Position numbers and translations under genes: made by a program
Assembly (NCBI GenBank): GCA_025360685.1
Contig: JANYBR010000221.1
Location: forward strand, 1 to 8,744
Reading direction: 5' to 3'
DNA from: Pseudomonadota bacterium
GTDB lineage: Bacteria; Pseudomonadota; Alphaproteobacteria; Micropepsales; Micropepsaceae
Length of the DNA stretch: 8,744 nt
Part shown: piece after piece, positions 5,667 through 8,744 of the stretch
Layout of the letters: each line of letters begins with the position of its first letter
How positions within the stretch are numbered: position 1 is the stretch's first letter
The notes under the pieces: model-generated
The model's input: only the letters and a program-made list of their open reading frames with translations
The model's database searches: none
Told to the model about the DNA's origin: nothing

Positions 5667-7047
5667 AACGGCGATGAAGTCGCATCTTCAAGCCATTTTT
5701 CGGGCGCAAGGTGATGCGTGCGAGCGGCTGGACGGGATGGCCCGGTTCGAGCTCCAGCCGATAGCGCCGCATGATCGCTGCCAGCAACAGCAGCGCTTCC
5801 TGCATCGCGAAACTCATGCCGATGCAGATGCGCAGACCGGCGCCGAACGGCAGATAGGCAAAGCGATGAATGCTCTCCCGGCGACCCGGCAGGAATCGGC
5901 CGGGATCGAATTCGTCCGGCCGCTCCCACAGCAGGCGATGCCGGTGCAGAATCCAGGTCGAGACGAGCACCGAAGTGCGCGGCCGTATGGCGACACCGCC
6001 GACCGTGTCGGCTGCGACCGCCTCACGGCTAACGAACGGCGCCGGCGGATAGAGCCGCATCGATTCCTCGAGCACGGCGCGCGTGAACGGAAGTTCTGGC
6101 AGCTCGCCGCGCATCATCGCCGCGTCGTCCACGCCAAAAACCTCTGCAGCGACCTGAATATCGGCATCGGGAAACTGCGACAGAAGATAGAGCGTCCAGG
6201 CAAGCGCGTTGGCGGTGGTCTCATGGCCCGCGAAGACAAAGGTCATGACATTGTCGAACACCTCGCGGCCGCTGAACAGCGCACCGCCCTCAGGGTCGTG
6301 CGCCGTCAGCAGCAGGGTCAGAAGATCGTTGGGCGCCGAGCCTGAATCGCGCGCGATCAGCGCCTTGCGCCGTTCGATCAGCCCCTCCATCTCGCCGCGG
6401 AAATAGCGCAGCGCCGGCGCGGCACGGATGCGGTCCGGAGTCGGCACCCAACGCGGCAAGCCAAGCAGGCCCAGCATGTCGATGCGGCCCAAGGTCTCCA
6501 GATAGACCAGTATGGCCCGCGACATGCGGCCATAGTCCATCGTCACGTCACCGGAGAATACGGTCCGGCAGATGATGTCGTAGGTCAGGCGCATCATTTC
6601 GTCAGCGGCATCAATGTGCGCACCGTCCGGCAGCGCATCCCAGCGCGCCAGCATCTCTGCGGCCGCCTCCGCCATGACCGGCGCGAAGCTGGCGACATGA
6701 CGCATCTGAAACATCGGCGCAGCGGTGCGCCGCTGAAAGCGCCAGCTCGCACCTTCTGCGTTGAGCAGGCCATTGCCGAGCGCCGGCTTGGTCAGTCGCT
6801 GCACCTGATCGCTCTTGATGTAATTGTCCACATTGTCGAGCAGGACATGCTTGATGTTCTCCGGCTCGTTGACGAGCAGGAAGTCGCGAATGCGCGACTT
6901 GAGATGCACCTGCGGTAGCGAATAAGCCCGCGCGCCGAACGCCGCGATGGGATTCTGGCGCAATTCCCACAGCACGCGCAGGAATGATACTGCCGTTTCC
7001 CGCGGTACGGGTGCTGCCGGACGTGGCGCGGTCAAAGTGGGCGTCAT
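5665..7047 (-). CDS. Cytochrome P450
   Basis: A 460-residue haem-thiolate monooxygenase with every core motif intact: WRFQRR in helix C (102-107), the oxygen-activating I-helix AGHETT (273-278), ExxR as EESMR (Glu328, Arg331), the PERF-type DEFDPGRFLPGR (378-389), and the haem loop FGAGLRICIG (401-410) with Cys408 as the axial ligand. There is no N-terminal membrane anchor, so it should be cytosolic. P450s of this kind insert one oxygen atom into lipids, terpenoids or aromatics using electrons from a redox partner. No ferredoxin, flavodoxin or reductase gene is visible in the window. The next gene 10 bp downstream is a membrane cytochrome b561. Start: ATG 7047 with GGAGGA seven bases upstream. 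The open frame continues upstream through the sspB region but is antisense there. Subfamily and substrate cannot be assigned from sequence alone. Confidence 0.96.
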   Translation of the reverse strand: MTPTLTAPRPAAPVPRETAVSFLRVLWELRQNPIAAFGARAYSLPQVHLKSRIRDFLLVNEPENIKHVLLDNVDNYIKSDQVQRLTKPALGNGLLNAEGASWRFQRRTAAPMFQMRHVASFAPVMAEAAAEMLARWDALPDGAHIDAADEMMRLTYDIICRTVFSGDVTMDYGRMSRAILVYLETLGRIDMLGLLGLPRWVPTPDRIRAAPALRYFRGEMEGLIERRKALIARDSGSAPNDLLTLLLTAHDPEGGALFSGREVFDNVMTFVFAGHETTANALAWTLYLLSQFPDADIQVAAEVFGVDDAAMMRGELPELPFTRAVLEESMRLYPPAPFVSREAVAADTVGGVAIRPRTSVLVSTWILHRHRLLWERPDEFDPGRFLPGRRESIHRFAYLPFGAGLRICIGMSFAMQEALLLLAAIMRRYRLELEPGHPVQPLARITLRPKNGLKMRLHRR

Positions 7048-7083
7048 GCTTGGATCCTCCGGGCCGGCGCCGGCGCGCGATCC

Positions 7084-7099
7084 TTGCACAGGTTTGCAC
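7084..7099. repeat. Tandem TTGCAC direct repeat, possible operator
   Basis: TTGCAC occurs at 7084-7089 and 7094-7099, exactly 10 bp apart, so both copies face the same side of the helix. It lies 37 to 52 bases upstream of the P450 start codon. The geometry suits a regulator binding as a tandem dimer, but two hexamers can recur by chance, and no regulator gene is nearby. Confidence 0.25.
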
Positions 7100-7193
7100 C
7101 CGCTCAAACATGGCGGCTGCGATTGGCCGACACGGGACGCAGCGAAAAATAAGGCGGGACCTATGGGGCGTGTCGCGTTTCTACCGCGCCACA

Positions 7194-7221
7194 TTGACTC
7201 CATCGATGCCGCGCTTAGTCT
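7194..7221 (+). promoter_or_regulatory. Candidate sigma-70-type promoter of sspB
   Basis: TTGACT (7194-7199) matches five of six -35 consensus bases. After 16 bases comes TAGTCT (7216-7221), which matches the -10 consensus at its first, second and last positions. It ends 24 bases before the sspB ATG. It would drive sspB and probably the two following genes, since no terminator is seen between them. Confidence 0.35.
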
Positions 7222-7245
7222 CAGGCCATCACGCACGGACTGCGA

Positions 7246-7776
7246 ATGGCGAAGGACTTCATCGGCTATCAGGCATTGACGGACGCTGCCCTGCGCGGCG
7301 TCGTGCGCGACGCGCTGCGCCGGATCGAGAAGCAGGGCCTGATCGGCTCGCATCACTTCTATCTGACATTCAAGACGAAATTTCCCGGCGTCGACATTCC
7401 CGAATTCCTGTGCGAGCAGTATCCCGATGAAATGACGATCATCCTGCAGCATCAGTTCTGGGGCCTGAAGATCACCGAGGAGCGTTTCGAAGTCACCCTG
7501 ACGTTCAAGAAGCTTCCGGCGACGCTGGTCATCCCGTTCCCTGCCCTCACCGCCTTCTTCGATCCCGGCGTTCAGTTCGGGCTGCAGTTCCGCGGGCCAG
7601 AGGGCGATGCCAAGACCGGCTCGCCGCAGATGATGCCGCCAACGCCGGCGCCCGAGCAGAATCGCGAAAAGACCGCCGACACCGCGCCGTCCAAGATCGC
7701 CGAAACTGCTGGCGAGAAAGCGCCTACGCCGCAGGTGGGAGAAGTCGTGAGTCTCGATTCCTTTCGAAAAAAGTAG
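7246..7776 (+). CDS. sspB: SspB family ClpXP adaptor, alphaproteobacterial type
   Basis: A 176-residue cytosolic adaptor that binds ssrA-tagged, ribosome-rescued proteins and delivers them to the ClpXP protease. The folded substrate-binding domain covers about 1-116, with GLIGSHHFYLTFKT (31-44), YPDEMTIILQHQFW (59-72) and FPALTAFFDPGVQFGLQF (98-115). A flexible Pro/Ala/Lys-rich linker (about 117-164) leads to the C-terminal GEVVSLDSFRKK (165-176), the ClpX-docking tail expected of the alpha-class SspB. All parts are present and the length is normal. The Shine-Dalgarno is weak (GGAC, five bases before ATG). It is followed 37 bp later by a small DNA-binding protein gene and then fumC, with no terminator between, so a three-gene transcript is likely. 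Confidence 0.94.
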   Translation: MAKDFIGYQALTDAALRGVVRDALRRIEKQGLIGSHHFYLTFKTKFPGVDIPEFLCEQYPDEMTIILQHQFWGLKITEERFEVTLTFKKLPATLVIPFPALTAFFDPGVQFGLQFRGPEGDAKTGSPQMMPPTPAPEQNREKTADTAPSKIAETAGEKAPTPQVGEVVSLDSFRKK

Positions 7777-7813
7777 GATCGCGGCAGACAGAATCACTGG
7801 TAAAACGCATCCC

Positions 7814-7981
7814 ATGGACGATTTCACGATCAACGATATCGACAAGGTAACGATGAAGTTCTTGCGTGCCCAGGCGCGGAAGAATGGTCGATCCCCCGAG
7901 GACGAGGTCGTTGCATTTCTCTCTGCGGCGGTGGGCATTCAACCGCGGCACATTTCGCGCCGTCGAAGGGCGGCCAGATGA
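7814..7981 (+). CDS. Small ribbon-helix-helix protein, FitA-like antitoxin fold
   Basis: A 55-residue protein. It opens with a short polar strand (DDFTINDID, 2-10), then a first helix with KFLRAQARKNGRS (15-27), a turn, and a second helix PEDEVVAFLSAAVG (28-41). It ends in a basic tail, RHISRRRRAAR (45-55). The strand, the LRAQARKNGRS-PEDEV core and the helix lengths fit the ribbon-helix-helix fold of FitA/StbC-type antitoxins, which bind DNA as dimers. It is shorter than typical FitA, and the usual C-terminal toxin-binding segment is replaced by arginines. No PIN-domain or other toxin is adjacent. Its TGA overlaps the fumC ATG by four bases (ATGA). The ribosome site is weak. Coding status is supported by the coupling, the fold-like pattern and the position between two co-directional genes; function as an antitoxin is not supported. 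Confidence 0.65.
   Translation: MDDFTINDIDKVTMKFLRAQARKNGRSPEDEVVAFLSAAVGIQPRHISRRRRAAR
7965..7970 (+). promoter_or_regulatory. Ribosome binding site of fumC inside the small RHH gene
   Basis: GAAGGG lies seven bases before the fumC ATG at 7978 and is inside the final codons of the ribbon-helix-helix gene. fumC can therefore start independently as well as by coupling from the overlapping stop. Confidence 0.5.
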
Positions 7982-8744
7982 CCAAGACCCGCACCGAAAC
8001 CGACTCGTTCGGCCCGATCGAAGTAGCCGCCGACCGTTATTGGGGCGCACAGTCCCAGCGCAGCCTCGGCAACTTCAAGATCGGCTGGGAGAAGCAGCCG
8101 CTTGCGATCGTGCGCGCGCTGGGGATCGTCAAGCGTGCCGCCGCCGAGACCAACATGGAGCTCGGCCATCTCGACAAGAAGCTCGGCGAGAAGATCGTCG
8201 CCGCCGCGCAAGAAGTGATCGACGGCAAGCTCAACGATCATTTCCCGCTGGCGGTATGGCAGACCGGTTCCGGCACGCAATCCAACATGAACGCCAACGA
8301 GGTGATCTCCAATCGCGCCATCGAGATGCTGGGCGGAGTGATGGGTTCCAAGTCGCCCGTTCATCCCAACGATCACGTCAATATGAGCCAGTCTTCGAAC
8401 GACACGTACCCTACGGCGATGCACATCGCCTGCGCGGAGCAGATCGTGCACGATCTGTTGCCGGCGTTGAAAAAGCTGCACGGCGCGCTGGTGAAGAAGC
8501 AGAATGCCTTCAAGGACATCATCAAGATCGGACGCACCCACACCCAGGACGCGACGCCGCTGACGCTCGGCCAGGAATTCTCCGGCTATGCCACGCAGGT
8601 CGCCAACGGCATCGAACGCATCGAGATGACGTTGCCCAAGCTGATGCAGCTGGCGCAGGGCGGCACGGCGGTCGGCACGGGGCTGAACGCACCGATAGGC
8701 TTTGCTGAAAAAGTGGCGGCGCGGATCGCGAAGATCACCGGACT
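7978..8744 (+). CDS. fumC: Class II fumarate hydratase (fumarase C), 3' end beyond window
   Basis: The first 255 codons of an iron-independent fumarase, which interconverts fumarate and L-malate in the TCA cycle as a homotetramer in the cytosol. Known class II residues fall at the same numbers as in E. coli FumC: the substrate loop TGSGTQSNMN (96-105, with Ser98, Thr100 and Asn103), the HPND site (129-132), SSND (139-142) and the catalytic pair Thr187-His188 in GRTHTQD. The N-terminus TETDSFGPIEVAADRYWGAQ (6-25) is standard, which supports ATG 7978. The frame is open to the last base, so about 200 residues are missing, including the GSSxMPxKxN signature loop. It overlaps the upstream ribbon-helix-helix gene by four bases and probably shares a transcript with sspB. 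Confidence 0.97.
   Translation, partial: MTKTRTETDSFGPIEVAADRYWGAQSQRSLGNFKIGWEKQPLAIVRALGIVKRAAAETNMELGHLDKKLGEKIVAAAQEVIDGKLNDHFPLAVWQTGSGTQSNMNANEVISNRAIEMLGGVMGSKSPVHPNDHVNMSQSSNDTYPTAMHIACAEQIVHDLLPALKKLHGALVKKQNAFKDIIKIGRTHTQDATPLTLGQEFSGYATQVANGIERIEMTLPKLMQLAQGGTAVGTGLNAPIGFAEKVAARIAKITG

Larger units (their letters stand above)
7048..7245. promoter_or_regulatory. Divergent control region between P450 and sspB
   Basis: These 198 bp separate the divergent starts and must hold both leaders. Features seen: the P450 ribosome site (7055-7060, minus), a perfect 12-bp palindrome GCCGGCGCCGGC (7063-7074) just upstream of it, a tandem TTGCAC pair (7084-7099), a single A/T-rich patch near 7145-7152 that could supply a minus-strand -10 element (TATTTT, 7151-7146), and a plus-strand promoter candidate at 7194-7221. 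No gene is supported here. Confidence 0.5.

Noticed and set aside
7048..7938. Large N-terminal extension of the cytochrome P450
   Set aside because: The extra frame is antisense to sspB and has no P450-like sequence. ATG 7047 with GGAGGA upstream gives a standard 460-residue P450.
7866..8708. 280-residue plus-strand open frame overlapping the fumarase
   Set aside because: It is a shifted frame of fumC with Arg/Asp-rich composition. The true fumarase frame starts at 7978 and stays open to the window end.
7814..8744. Toxin-antitoxin operon built on the FitA-like small protein
   Set aside because: The gene after the antitoxin-like frame is unmistakably fumC and the gene before it is sspB; there is no toxin candidate on either side.

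Overview
The window looks like chromosomal DNA of a GC-rich alphaproteobacterium, probably close to the Rhizobiales. The reasons are the alpha-type SspB with its long Pro/Ala-rich linker and GEVVSLDSFRKK tail, a class II fumarase directly downstream of it, and the general codon and base use. Genus cannot be fixed from the sequence alone. No tRNA, rRNA, CRISPR array, insertion sequence or phage gene was seen.

Layout. Positions 1-299 carry no credible gene. They hold two copies of a G/C-rich palindromic repeat, a perfect hairpin between them, and a long bulged hairpin that probably ends the leftward transcript. Positions 300-2980 (minus) are a two-gene unit of major facilitator superfamily transporters of different subfamilies, overlapping by ATGA. 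Divergent from it across 81 bp is an old yellow enzyme family flavin oxidoreductase (3062-4168, plus). After a 218 bp gap comes an exported, TPR-like protein of unknown function (4387-5100, plus). It converges, with only 11 bp between stops, on a minus-strand pair: a cytochrome P450 (5665-7047) followed 10 bp later by a four-helix cytochrome b561 (5112-5654). Across a 198 bp divergent region lies a plus-strand cluster: sspB (7246-7776), a 55-residue ribbon-helix-helix protein (7814-7981), and fumC (from 7978, running off the window end).

How the genes fit together. The left two thirds is an accessory-looking redox and transport neighbourhood: two exporters, an ene-reductase-type flavoenzyme, a P450 and a membrane b-type cytochrome. 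This would suit handling of small organic or xenobiotic compounds, but no substrate can be read from the sequence and no dedicated transcription regulator or P450 redox partner (ferredoxin, ferredoxin reductase) is present. The right end is housekeeping: a ClpXP adaptor and a TCA-cycle enzyme. The most unusual points are the small FitA-like DNA-binding protein whose stop codon overlaps the fumC start, the tight P450/b561 pair, and the palindromic repeats at the left edge. Nothing here amounts to a clearly new multi-gene system.
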